From Microbulbifer pacificus (GTDB lineage Bacteria > Pseudomonadota > Gammaproteobacteria > Pseudomonadales > Cellvibrionaceae), in contig NZ_PREV01000026.1 of assembly GCF_002959965.1 (NCBI RefSeq), forward strand, positions 968,501 to 1,032,500: a DNA stretch of 64,000 nt, written 5' to 3'. Each line of letters opens with the position of its first letter. Positions within the stretch are counted from its first letter, which is position 1. A program made the translations under genes and the position numbers. Under the pieces are notes generated by a model. That model saw only the letters and a list, made by a program, of their open reading frames with translations, searched no databases and had not been told where the DNA came from. Positions 48,584-56,875 of the stretch are shown here, one piece after another.

Positions 48584-50004
48584 TCCTGCGGCTTCTTAAT
48601 TTCATCAATTGACAACCAGCTTCTAAGTTCTCCAGCAGCAGCATATTGCATAATTATTGCAATATATGCATCAAAGCGCGACTCTATTTCTTTTACTTGA
48701 TTATCATACAATCCTGTTTCAGCGGTTAAGACATCAAGTAACGTACGTTTTCCTAAATGGTACCATTGCTGATAATAGTCACGTCGCACCTTATCTGTCT
48801 CAATAACCAACTCGCGATACAGGTCAGCACGCGACTTTGCCTTCTCACCCTCAAGATTGGCTGACCTAATTCGAAATTCCAAATCTCTCTGTAAAAATTG
48901 TGCTTCATATTTTTGAGATTCAGACCTGTGCAGCGCCGCGCGCTTCGCGGAGCGGATAGAGCCACCGCTAAATGCCGCCCAATTTACAGATATATATGTC
49001 TGCCATGGCGTTTCATTTGCAAATACATCTTGCTCAGTACTCTTACTAACCTCCCAGGTCAAACTGGGAAGAGTCGAAGCTCGAATTGATTTTGCCTCGA
49101 GCATTGCCGCTTCACTACGGGACTTTGCTTGCTTCACCGTCGGGTGTAATGCGATGCTATCCAGAAGAGAATTTAGATCCGGATTCGATATCCCCCAAAT
49201 ACTTTTATTTGGAACATTGATATTTGAATTACCAATATACTTCTGCAAATTAATTGCTTCTTCATTTGATTTTGCTTCTGCAGCATCGCGTTGCCCCCTA
49301 GCTCCGAGAAGGCGAGCACGAGCTTGCGTCAATTCACTTGCTCGACCAGTATCAACTGCGACAACGCCAGAGAGCATCGTTACCAGTTCTTGCATGCGGT
49401 TGACATATGCTTGGCTAGATTCAACAATTAGCCTGTATCGTGCCAGATTTATTATACTGGAAAGAACGTTAAAGGCTGCATTTTCCCTCTCCGCCTCAAC
49501 TTGCTCTCCGGCGGCTTCTGCAAGATTTTCCCTGCTCGCTATTGCTGATCGTATAGCACCCCAATCGTACACAGGTGTAACCATGGTAAATAGCCACCCG
49601 CCGGAGCTGCGATTATCAATACCTTCACCATATTCTTTTGATTTAGTTTGTGCACCTATATTCACTTGCGGCCAACGCTGCCCCTTAGCTTCTAAAACCT
49701 CTTCTTCTGACGCCGATTTATCGGCTAACGCTCTTTTTACCTCAGGGCTTCGCTGAAAAGAAGCGAGTACTGCCTGACGAAACAAGCTTTTTATTTCCTC
49801 AGCAGGCACCTCCACATCACTTGTACCATCAATTTCTTTAACTAGTGATGCGTCTAGATGAGAATCCTCCACACCAAATACATTTGACGTGAAACAAAAA
49901 AAAATAAAAAAAACAGTAGAAACAAAAACAGGCGACGAGAGCCTGCCAATGCATCCTCGAAAACCCCATACTGTATTACAGTACGCATTAAAATTATCTT
50001 TCAC
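48580..50004 (-). CDS. TolC-family outer-membrane efflux protein of the type I secretion system
   Basis: The 474-residue product has a signal peptide (FVSTVFFIFFCFTSNVFG) and two TolC-like helical-barrel repeats. These include VLASFQRSPEVKRALADKSASEEEVLEAKGQRWPQVN in the first half and HPTVKQAKSRSEAAMLEAKSIRASTLPSLTWEV in the second. It forms the outer-membrane duct of the exporter. The start is GTG inside the 3' end of the HlyD gene (11-bp overlap), with AAAGAGGC before it; no other start retains the signal peptide. Its stop overlaps the kinase ATG. Confidence 0.92.
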   Translation of the reverse strand: MKDNFNAYCNTVWGFRGCIGRLSSPVFVSTVFFIFFCFTSNVFGVEDSHLDASLVKEIDGTSDVEVPAEEIKSLFRQAVLASFQRSPEVKRALADKSASEEEVLEAKGQRWPQVNIGAQTKSKEYGEGIDNRSSGGWLFTMVTPVYDWGAIRSAIASRENLAEAAGEQVEAERENAAFNVLSSIINLARYRLIVESSQAYVNRMQELVTMLSGVVAVDTGRASELTQARARLLGARGQRDAAEAKSNEEAINLQKYIGNSNINVPNKSIWGISNPDLNSLLDSIALHPTVKQAKSRSEAAMLEAKSIRASTLPSLTWEVSKSTEQDVFANETPWQTYISVNWAAFSGGSIRSAKRAALHRSESQKYEAQFLQRDLEFRIRSANLEGEKAKSRADLYRELVIETDKVRRDYYQQWYHLGKRTLLDVLTAETGLYDNQVKEIESRFDAYIAIIMQYAAAGELRSWLSIDEIKKPQE

Positions 50005-51241
50005 GAAATGCCTCTTTCCCTTTCAGTACAGGCTTAAGCAAGTAGTCGAGTATCGTCTTCTCACCGGTTCGAATTTCTACCGTTGCCAGCATTCCTGGAA
50101 TAATAGGAAGCGACTTACCGCCCTTACTCAATTCGCTACTATCAGTGAGCACGATTACTCGATAGTACGTATCATCTGGCCTCCCTGCTGCAGCTTTCTT
50201 TGTATCTTCAAGAGTATCGGGACTAATATGCTGAACCGTTCCCTTTAGTCCCCCATATATACTGTAGTCATATGCTGTTATCTTCACAGTGGCGGGTAAG
50301 CCTGGAGAAATAAAAGCTACATCAGATGGTCGAATTTTTGCTTCTACTAAAAGTTGATCCTCAAGTGGAACTATTTCAAGAATCGGTTCACCGGCTTTAA
50401 TAACACCACCCACGGTTGTAACTCTTACATTCTTGACCGTACCGCGCAGAGGAGCCTTTATCGTTGTACGATCGAGAACATCAGCGCGCCCAACTAGGTT
50501 TTCTTTAACTTGCGACAATTCAAGCTCAAGCTGGACTAATTCCGCATTCGCTTCTGCCCTAAACTTGTTAGTCCGCTCAACAATCTGGGACTTAATGTCA
50601 TTAGCCTGCCTTCGCATTCGTAACAACTCCACCTCAGACATTAGTCCCTGTGCAGCAAGCGGTTCAGCCAACTCAATTTCTTGTATCGATAATACATAGC
50701 TTTTCTCCAATGCCGAAACTGCATCACTTAGTGCACGCTTTCTTGATTGATACGCCTTTTCTTCCTTTTGCACAATATCGGGAAACGCTTTTACTGCGTC
50801 AGTAAAACTTATGGGTTGATCGTAGGCCTCCGCTCTAAGACGCGAAATACTCGCTTCCAGTCCAATCATTTTTGAGTATGCTTCCCTGTATGTAGCTTTG
50901 GCTCTCGTAGGGTCAATTCGAAGCAACACATCACCCTTATCTACAATAGCCCCCTCTCGCACAAGCATTTCTTTTAGGATACCGCCTTCCAAACTCTCAA
51001 TAACTTGCTCTCGACTTTTTGCAATTACAGTCGCTTCTCCAACAGTTATCTCTTCTACCCGCGCGAAGTATGCCCACACAACGCCAACCAAAAAAACGAC
51101 GCCGATTAAATATAGAATTAATCGTGATCCCGGCGTTTTCTGCGCAATTAAAGAAGCTCTTAAGTCATCTAGAAACTCTTCATCACCAGATTTCAATCCG
51201 CTGTCATCGCGTCTACTTCTTTTAAACAATTTATTAAACAT
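49994..51241 (-). CDS. HlyD-family membrane fusion protein of the type I secretion system
   Basis: The 415-residue product has a short cytoplasmic tail, one transmembrane helix (LILYLIGVVFLVGVVWAYFA) and the HlyD pattern VIESLEGGILKEMLVREGAIVDKGDVLLRIDPTRA. A long coiled-coil hairpin follows (about residues 95-240), then the C-terminal beta domain RGTVKNVRVTTVGGVIKAGEPILEIVP. It links the ABC protein to the TolC partner. An in-frame GTG three codons upstream is possible, but the ATG here is better placed for the AGTAGG site. LapC-like by context. Confidence 0.92.
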   Translation of the reverse strand: MFNKLFKRSRRDDSGLKSGDEEFLDDLRASLIAQKTPGSRLILYLIGVVFLVGVVWAYFARVEEITVGEATVIAKSREQVIESLEGGILKEMLVREGAIVDKGDVLLRIDPTRAKATYREAYSKMIGLEASISRLRAEAYDQPISFTDAVKAFPDIVQKEEKAYQSRKRALSDAVSALEKSYVLSIQEIELAEPLAAQGLMSEVELLRMRRQANDIKSQIVERTNKFRAEANAELVQLELELSQVKENLVGRADVLDRTTIKAPLRGTVKNVRVTTVGGVIKAGEPILEIVPLEDQLLVEAKIRPSDVAFISPGLPATVKITAYDYSIYGGLKGTVQHISPDTLEDTKKAAAGRPDDTYYRVIVLTDSSELSKGGKSLPIIPGMLATVEIRTGEKTILDYLLKPVLKGKEAFRER

Positions 51242-51447
51242 GGTAAGCACGCCTACTAATCACCAATACATCTTATTAATGTGCCATCACTTTCCACATT
51301 GACACATTGAAGCACTCGTGCGACTCCCAACTGCCTAATCATAGCAATACCTTTTAGTGCTAAAAGTGAAAATCGAGTCTCTCAAGTAATGAGTAACACA
51401 AAATTTAGAACAACAGCGACTAGCTTAGATCATGAATACGTTCTTCT

Positions 51448-53739
51448 CTATATAGTGGAATTAGTACAGTTTACTTGGCCAGATTTCGACGCTTTACGCA
51501 TCTTGACACCAAACCCTACCGCCTCACGGTTGGAGCCAACAGTTTTTCCTAACGCTCTCGACTTTATTTGTGCCAGCACGTGGTCTTTTGCGCCATCCAT
51601 TGCAATTTCGCCATTTTCGACAACTAAAACCCGATCAACCAATTCCAGAATGGACGGACGATGCGTGACAATAACGAGCGTGTGCCCATCAGTCGTCCGT
51701 TTCAGGCTAGAGAGAAATTCGCGCTCTGTCTGCATGTCCATGGCGCTTGTAGGCTCATCCAGTAAAAGAAGGTTAGGACGAGCTAATAGACTACGGGCCA
51801 GACAAACCAGTTGTCTCTGACCTCCAGATAGACCTTCCCCCATTTCTCCTATAGGCATATTTAAGCCTTCAGGATGTGCGGCTATAACTCTATCGAGACC
51901 CGTTAATTTCAGGACTCTTAATAACTCACTTGCGGTTACATCTTGGCAACCGATCATAATATTTTGCTTCAACGTTCCGTAGAAAAGTTTTGAGTCTTGC
52001 CCTACATAACTTACCGCTCTACGCCAGTCCGCGGGATCAATTTGCCTAACATCCAGATTTCCGGATAGGAGCTGCCCGCTTGTTGGTGCATATAACCGTG
52101 ACATCACTCGCAGTAAGGTCGATTTACCACTACCTATACGCCCCAAAATTGCAACTCGCTCACCCGGTTCTACGGTCAAATTTATATTTTTCAAAACCTG
52201 CTGTTTTTGACCATCAGATTCACCAGGGTAGGAAAAACAAACTTCTTTTAACGTTAATTGCCCTTTAAGTTCCGGTTTCGCGAGGTAGTTTTGCTCGGAG
52301 TCCCGGTCTCGCGGCATTTCCATCAAACGGTTCAGTGTGCTCAGCCCTGCTTTAGCTTGCTGGAAACGTGTCGCCAACCCCATTACTTGCCCCAATGGTG
52401 CGCTTGCACGAGCAGCCAACATTACCGTAGCGATGAGCGCGCCCATTGAAAGCTCACCTGCGTCGATCATATACACGCCAATTACCACGAGCACGACAGT
52501 CTGCAATTGTTGTAGAAAGGTCATTACGCCTGTCGCCAAGCTATTTATACGATTTATCTTAAGTGATGTAGTAGATGCAAGAGCGCTACATTCATTCCAC
52601 TTCCGCTGCATAAACGCTTCGCCACCTACGGCTTTCAAGCTTTCCAAACCTTCAACAGATTCTACGAGTATCCCGTGCTTTAATTGTGATTCACGCATGT
52701 TCTGCTTCATCACGCGCGCGAGGGGCCATTGAATAAAAATTCCCACCAAAAGAATAATCACTACAAGAGACAGCGATACCCAACCTAGCGCCCCACCCAC
52801 AAGGAAAATCACGCCGACAAACATAAGAACGAACGGTAAATCCGCGATACTCGCCAGGCTTGCAGACGCAACGAAATCTCGAACAGACTCGAATTCTCGT
52901 AATTGACTCGCAAAAGCACCGGGAGAGGAAGGCTTGTGCTCCATACGGATAGATAGCGCTTGTCGATAGAGCATGCTTCCTATCACTAAGTCTGCTTTTT
53001 TCCCCGCAGTATCGATCAGATAAGCTCTCACGTACCTGACTATAGCTTCGAAGCAAAGAGCAATTACGACACCAACCGTCAGCGACCATAGAGTTACAAA
53101 CGCCTGGTTAGGAATAACTCGATCGTAAACATTCATGGTGAAAAATATGCTGGCAAGTGCAAGTGTATTCGCAAGTACGGTGCCAATTGCCGCACTTCGA
53201 TAGTAGCGGCGATATCGCCACAAAGTATCAAACAACCAACGAGAAGGTGGTTTCTCGAATTCTTCCCCCGAACGATTATCCGGCTCAGTCAAGGGTTTGA
53301 TCAGGATCGCGTGGTTACCGTATATACCAGCAAACTCTTCCGCTGTAAGCGATACAGAGTCGAGGCTAACTTCAGGTAAAACCACGATATAGGACTCTAC
53401 ATTTCCCTTTTTACTTTTTTTTTCAAGTAGAACACCAGCTCCGCCACCTTTTCTAAGGAAAATCATCGGCATTAGCTGGTTAGGAAGTTTCTCACTCACA
53501 CGTTCAACAACCCCACCAGATAGACCTGCGTTGTTTAACGCTCCGAGAGCGAGCGTAGGGGATAGCAACCTTCCTTTTGGTAAGCCTACGGTCAGCGCAT
53601 CATCGGTACGACCAAGGCCATAGTAGTCACACACCCAGGAAACGCTAGCCAGTAGCGTATCTTCTACCTTGACCGATGAACACCGCATTACGGAGTCATC
53701 TACCCAAGAGCCGGCGGTATCATCTGGAACCATTTTCAT
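51448..53739 (-). CDS. LapB-type type I secretion ABC transporter with inactive C39-like domain
   Basis: The 763-residue product has an N-terminal C39-like domain (about 1-140), a six-helix transmembrane domain (about 165-460) and an ATPase domain. The ATPase has Walker A GRIGSGKST, signature LSGGQRQLVCLARSLL, Walker B LLLLDEPTSAMD and the H-loop THR. In the C39 region the catalytic cysteine position is not occupied by cysteine (VKVEDTLLASVSW), so it does not cleave substrates, as in LapB-class exporters of giant adhesins. I chose the ATG after an AGGTG site; the frame has an in-frame GTG three codons earlier. It is the first gene of the operon and a good partner for the BapA-like protein at the window's end. 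Confidence 0.92.
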   Translation of the reverse strand: MKMVPDDTAGSWVDDSVMRCSSVKVEDTLLASVSWVCDYYGLGRTDDALTVGLPKGRLLSPTLALGALNNAGLSGGVVERVSEKLPNQLMPMIFLRKGGGAGVLLEKKSKKGNVESYIVVLPEVSLDSVSLTAEEFAGIYGNHAILIKPLTEPDNRSGEEFEKPPSRWLFDTLWRYRRYYRSAAIGTVLANTLALASIFFTMNVYDRVIPNQAFVTLWSLTVGVVIALCFEAIVRYVRAYLIDTAGKKADLVIGSMLYRQALSIRMEHKPSSPGAFASQLREFESVRDFVASASLASIADLPFVLMFVGVIFLVGGALGWVSLSLVVIILLVGIFIQWPLARVMKQNMRESQLKHGILVESVEGLESLKAVGGEAFMQRKWNECSALASTTSLKINRINSLATGVMTFLQQLQTVVLVVIGVYMIDAGELSMGALIATVMLAARASAPLGQVMGLATRFQQAKAGLSTLNRLMEMPRDRDSEQNYLAKPELKGQLTLKEVCFSYPGESDGQKQQVLKNINLTVEPGERVAILGRIGSGKSTLLRVMSRLYAPTSGQLLSGNLDVRQIDPADWRRAVSYVGQDSKLFYGTLKQNIMIGCQDVTASELLRVLKLTGLDRVIAAHPEGLNMPIGEMGEGLSGGQRQLVCLARSLLARPNLLLLDEPTSAMDMQTEREFLSSLKRTTDGHTLVIVTHRPSILELVDRVLVVENGEIAMDGAKDHVLAQIKSRALGKTVGSNREAVGFGVKMRKASKSGQVNCTNSTI

Positions 53740-53796
53740 CTTGTTCACCTATCTAGCGTCACAGGACGCACTACCACAATCAATCATGGTTAAATT

Positions 53797-53815
53797 TTAC
53801 ACAATTTTATTGTAA
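53797..53815. promoter_or_regulatory. AT-rich palindrome upstream of the type I secretion operon
   Basis: TTACACAATTTTATTGTAA contains the inverted repeat ACAAT-TTT-ATTGT about 60 bp before the start of the ABC gene. The position suits an operator; the factor is unknown. The rest of 53,740-54,000 shows no gene. Confidence 0.35.
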
Positions 53816-54006
53816 GAATTTCCCTAAATGGAGACGGGGGAATAATTAGATAGACGTAAGACGTGGCACTAGCCCTCTAGAATTATGACTGTAACAGGTC
53901 ATGCAGTTTCAGAGAGAACAAGAGGAAATGTTCAGGCAAAAGAACAATCAATAAAACCAGAGTGCAAGATCGCCTCAATTGCATCAGCTGAATTGTGACA
54001 TGCAAT

Positions 54007-54035
54007 AAAAAAGCCGTGTGGGGCCTCCACACGGC
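54007..54035 (-). terminator. Intrinsic terminator of the OmpA-family gene
   Basis: Read leftward, GCCGTGTGG-AGGCC-CCACACGGC is followed by six T residues. It lies about 75 bp past the OmpA-family stop, so that gene is probably transcribed separately from the exporter operon. Confidence 0.88.
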
Positions 54036-54111
54036 AAGTGCCTGTCAACAGCACGCAGACACCTAAGCAATCTAACATTGATTCACTCAGGTTTTAGCTT
54101 GTCAACAAGTG

Positions 54112-55191
54112 TTATATTTTCACCTTCTCCGAGATTGTGACATCAACACGGCGGTTTGCAGCCCGGCCACTTGCTGTACGGTTGTCCGCTACAGGGCGAT
54201 CCTCACCATATGCTTCAACTTGAATGCGGTCAGGAGCAATATTAAAGCTGTTGATAAGGAGGCTTGCCACACTCGCCGCTCGCTCTCGAGAGAGCTTGCG
54301 GTTGTATGCAGCAGAGCCTACCGAGTCAGTATGCCCCTGAAGTAGCACCTTAGTTCCTGGATACTGACGCATCGCATCAACAATCTTATTTATTTCACTA
54401 AAGCTTGTAATCTCGCTGCTATCATTCTCGAAAGCAGTCTGCACTTTTACATATAGTTCTTTCTCGAGCTTCAGAGCACAGCCATAAACATCCACTCTGG
54501 CTCCAGCCGGTGTATTCGCACAACGATCCTTCGAGTCCATTACACCATCGCCATCACTATCCATCTCTACCGGGGGCGTAATCACTGTCACTGAACGATC
54601 AGATGGTGAACTAGCGCCGCCAAACTTATAGGTAAAGCCAACACCTGCATAGGTGTCGTTATCATGAGTATCCAACCCATGAAAACGACGCACCTCAGCG
54701 CGTACGCCTACATCTTTGTAAAGAGCGTAATCAAAACCAACGCCAAGATTCAACTGAACCTGATCATCAAGCTCAAGATCATCGTCCCCCAAAAACTGTC
54801 CGGCACCCGCAGAAAGAAAGAATGGACGGCGCCCGTCTTGGCTTCGTGGGCCAAAATGCATAATACCATCTAGATGATATTGATCGGCATCAATGTCCCG
54901 GTAACCTACATTCCCATCGAAATCCAAATATCGGTATGTAGCCTCAGCAGAAAATCTCGAGTTAAAGCCATAGCGAACGCTTCCGCCCACAGCCCTATGC
55001 GTGTCAGTCTCACGCTCGCTCAGACCAAGACGCTCTTCTCCATGATCATTTTCAAGGAAATAGCGCCCACCAGAGAGGCTAACACTCCAAGGGTCATCTA
55101 CCTTACCAAAATCCTCTGCAAAACTCGCAAGCGACAACACACCGCAAGTCACACCAATAGCCAATTGCAGTGTTCTGCTCTGCATTTTCAT
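54112..55191 (-). CDS. OmpA-family outer-membrane protein with TSP3-like calcium repeat
   Basis: The 359-residue product starts MKMQSRTLQLAIGVTCGVLSLASFA, a signal peptide, after a GAGG site; earlier codons in the frame are ignored. Residues about 30-205 form an eight-stranded barrel-like domain (DPWSVSLSGGRYFLENDHGE...GVGFTYKFGG). A thrombospondin-type-3 segment DSDGDGVMDSKDRC follows, then the OmpA peptidoglycan-binding domain (LLQGHTDSVGSAAYNRKLSRERAASVASLL, RPVADNRTASGRAANRRVDV). OmpA-like proteins are often found next to giant-adhesin exporters, where they may anchor the complex to the wall. Here the link is positional. Confidence 0.9.
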   Translation of the reverse strand: MKMQSRTLQLAIGVTCGVLSLASFAEDFGKVDDPWSVSLSGGRYFLENDHGEERLGLSERETDTHRAVGGSVRYGFNSRFSAEATYRYLDFDGNVGYRDIDADQYHLDGIMHFGPRSQDGRRPFFLSAGAGQFLGDDDLELDDQVQLNLGVGFDYALYKDVGVRAEVRRFHGLDTHDNDTYAGVGFTYKFGGASSPSDRSVTVITPPVEMDSDGDGVMDSKDRCANTPAGARVDVYGCALKLEKELYVKVQTAFENDSSEITSFSEINKIVDAMRQYPGTKVLLQGHTDSVGSAAYNRKLSRERAASVASLLINSFNIAPDRIQVEAYGEDRPVADNRTASGRAANRRVDVTISEKVKI

Positions 55192-55318
55192 TTCTTGTAC
55201 CTCAATCACACACTTAGTTAGCATTAGAGTATTCATCGTATATCTCTCAAAAAAATAGCACCTTAAGAATATCCTGATAAATACGTGTTTTTTTCAACAA
55301 AGATACGATCGACCCGAT

Positions 55319-55567
55319 TCACTTCCTTTTCACAAGACCGATCAACAGCAATAGCAAAAGCGCCCCCATAAAGGCATGCAGTATTTCTCCAACCAACCCA
55401 CTACCAAGGGAAACATCCAGCACTTTTGTGATCCAAGATCCCAGGTAGGCACCGAGTACGCCAACAACGATATTGCCTACAACACCAAGCCCCCGCCGCG
55501 CCACCACCAATGAAGCTAACCAGCCAGCTACAGCGCCCACTATAAGAATGTAAATTACATCTTCCAT
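55319..55567 (-). CDS. GlsB/YeaQ/YmgE family small membrane protein
   Basis: The 82-residue product has three hydrophobic helices with the family pattern ILIVGAVAGWLASLVVARRGLGVVGNIVVGVLGAYLGSWI. These transglycosylase-associated proteins are linked to envelope stress, but their function is not settled. It sits 25 bp after the aquaporin gene and may share its transcript. Confidence 0.88.
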   Translation of the reverse strand: MEDVIYILIVGAVAGWLASLVVARRGLGVVGNIVVGVLGAYLGSWITKVLDVSLGSGLVGEILHAFMGALLLLLLIGLVKRK

Positions 55568-55592
55568 TATTTTTTCTCACATATAATTAGTT

Positions 55593-56321
55593 TTATTGCC
55601 TACCACTTCCACCAAACAATCGATACGCGCAGCCACCCAACACTGCGCCAGCAAGCGGCGACAACCAGAATAGCCATAGCTGGTCGAGCACTTCTTCTCC
55701 CGCCACCCATGCTACGCCAGTTGAGCGCGCCGGATTTACCGATGTATTGGTTACCGGAATACTTATAAGGTGCACCAACACCAGCGCCAAACCAATCGCG
55801 ACCGGCGCAACATATCTCAGAGCGCGGTTGTCAGTGACGGCAAGAATGACCCCAACGAACATTGACGTCATCAACACCTCAACCAATATCGCGACTCCCA
55901 TACTGTATCCACCGGGTGAAAGCTCACCATAGCCATTACTGGCGAAGCTACCCGCCACTCCGGGCTCCAGAGAAAAACCTACGGCCCCCTGTGCGATCCA
56001 GTACAAGGTTCCACCCGCCAATATACCTCCCGCCACTTGGGCCAAGATGTATGGCACCAGCTCGCGCGCAGGAAAACGCCCTGCGACCCAAAAGCCAAAA
56101 CTCACTGCAGGATTAAAATGCCCCCCGGAGATATGCCCAAATGCGTAAATAGCCGACATCAAAGAAAGGCCGAACGCAAAAGAGACACCGAGTAGTCCAA
56201 CCCCTAGAGGATTGCCCGTACCGCCGAACATCGCCGCAAGCACTGCAGTACCACAACCTCCTATCACCAACCAAAAGGTTCCGAGGAATTCCCCACCCAT
56301 CCGGTAATATATATTCTTCAT
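55593..56321 (-). CDS. aqpZ: Aquaporin Z
   Basis: The 242-residue product has six transmembrane helices and both NPA motifs: [13 protein letters not shown] in the first half and [15 protein letters not shown] in the second. Residues around the pore fit a water-selective AqpZ rather than a glycerol channel. The frame opens five codons earlier at TTG, but [19 protein letters not shown] is the standard start. It is unrelated by function to the flanking adhesin genes unless it serves osmotic balance. Confidence 0.93.
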   Translation of the reverse strand: MKNIYYRMGGEFLGTFWLVIGGCGTAVLAAMFGGTGNPLGVGLLGVSFAFGLSLMSAIYAFGHISGGHFNPAVSFGFWVAGRFPARELVPYILAQVAGGILAGGTLYWIAQGAVGFSLEPGVAGSFASNGYGELSPGGYSMGVAILVEVLMTSMFVGVILAVTDNRALRYVAPVAIGLALVLVHLISIPVTNTSVNPARSTGVAWVAGEEVLDQLWLFWLSPLAGAVLGGCAYRLFGGSGRQ

Positions 56322-56397
56322 AAAATGATTACCCAAAGCTAAACGCCCAACAGAAATAGGTTTTAAAACTTCACTTAAATTAAATTACTATCGAGCC

Positions 56398-56619
56398 CTA
56401 CCTCCAGAAGCCAACTTGACTCCCACCCTGATCCGCCACCGCTCGATCCTGAGCCAAAGCGATTGCAACAACACGCGCTGGAATTTGCCTTTCACCTGAC
56501 AGATAGTAGCGGAGCATCCGCACGGAAATATCAAATATTTCCGCGGCAACCTCCTGGGTCAACTTATGTTTTTCTCGCCATTGATCTAACTGCTCCGGAC
56601 TCATCGCCACCTCGAACAT
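56398..56619 (-). CDS. Small helix-turn-helix protein
   Basis: The 73-residue product contains one HTH: MSPEQLDQWREKHKLTQEVAAEIFDISVRMLRYYLSGERQIPARVVAIAL. This resembles the Cro/CI-type domain of short phage or plasmid regulators, without an effector domain. It lies between the giant adhesin gene and aqpZ on the same strand. Target unknown. Confidence 0.65.
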   Translation of the reverse strand: MFEVAMSPEQLDQWREKHKLTQEVAAEIFDISVRMLRYYLSGERQIPARVVAIALAQDRAVADQGGSQVGFWR

Positions 56620-56761
56620 ACCTTGATTATACGATTACGGAATTATCTTTTAGTAAGCGCCCCCTGTAGATTCAGCGTGAAATTATTTAACTATTACACG
56701 CAGGCGTCTTCAGGAAATTTCTTAAAATAAGTATTTGTAAATTTGGGGTGTCCGTATTCGC

Positions 56762-56797
56762 AAAAAAGCCCACGGAACCGAAGCTCACGTGGGCTTT
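56762..56797 (-). terminator. Intrinsic terminator of the giant adhesin gene
   Basis: Read leftward, AGCCCACG and CGTGGGCT form an 8-bp stem, followed by a T-run (56762-56767 as A residues on the plus strand). It lies about 80 bp after the adhesin stop. Confidence 0.88.
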
Positions 56798-56875
56798 GTA
56801 GGCAATCTAAATCTACCTTGACCCTTCCGAAATACCGCCCATACAGGCAAGCATGAAAGCGTCGAAGATGTGATT

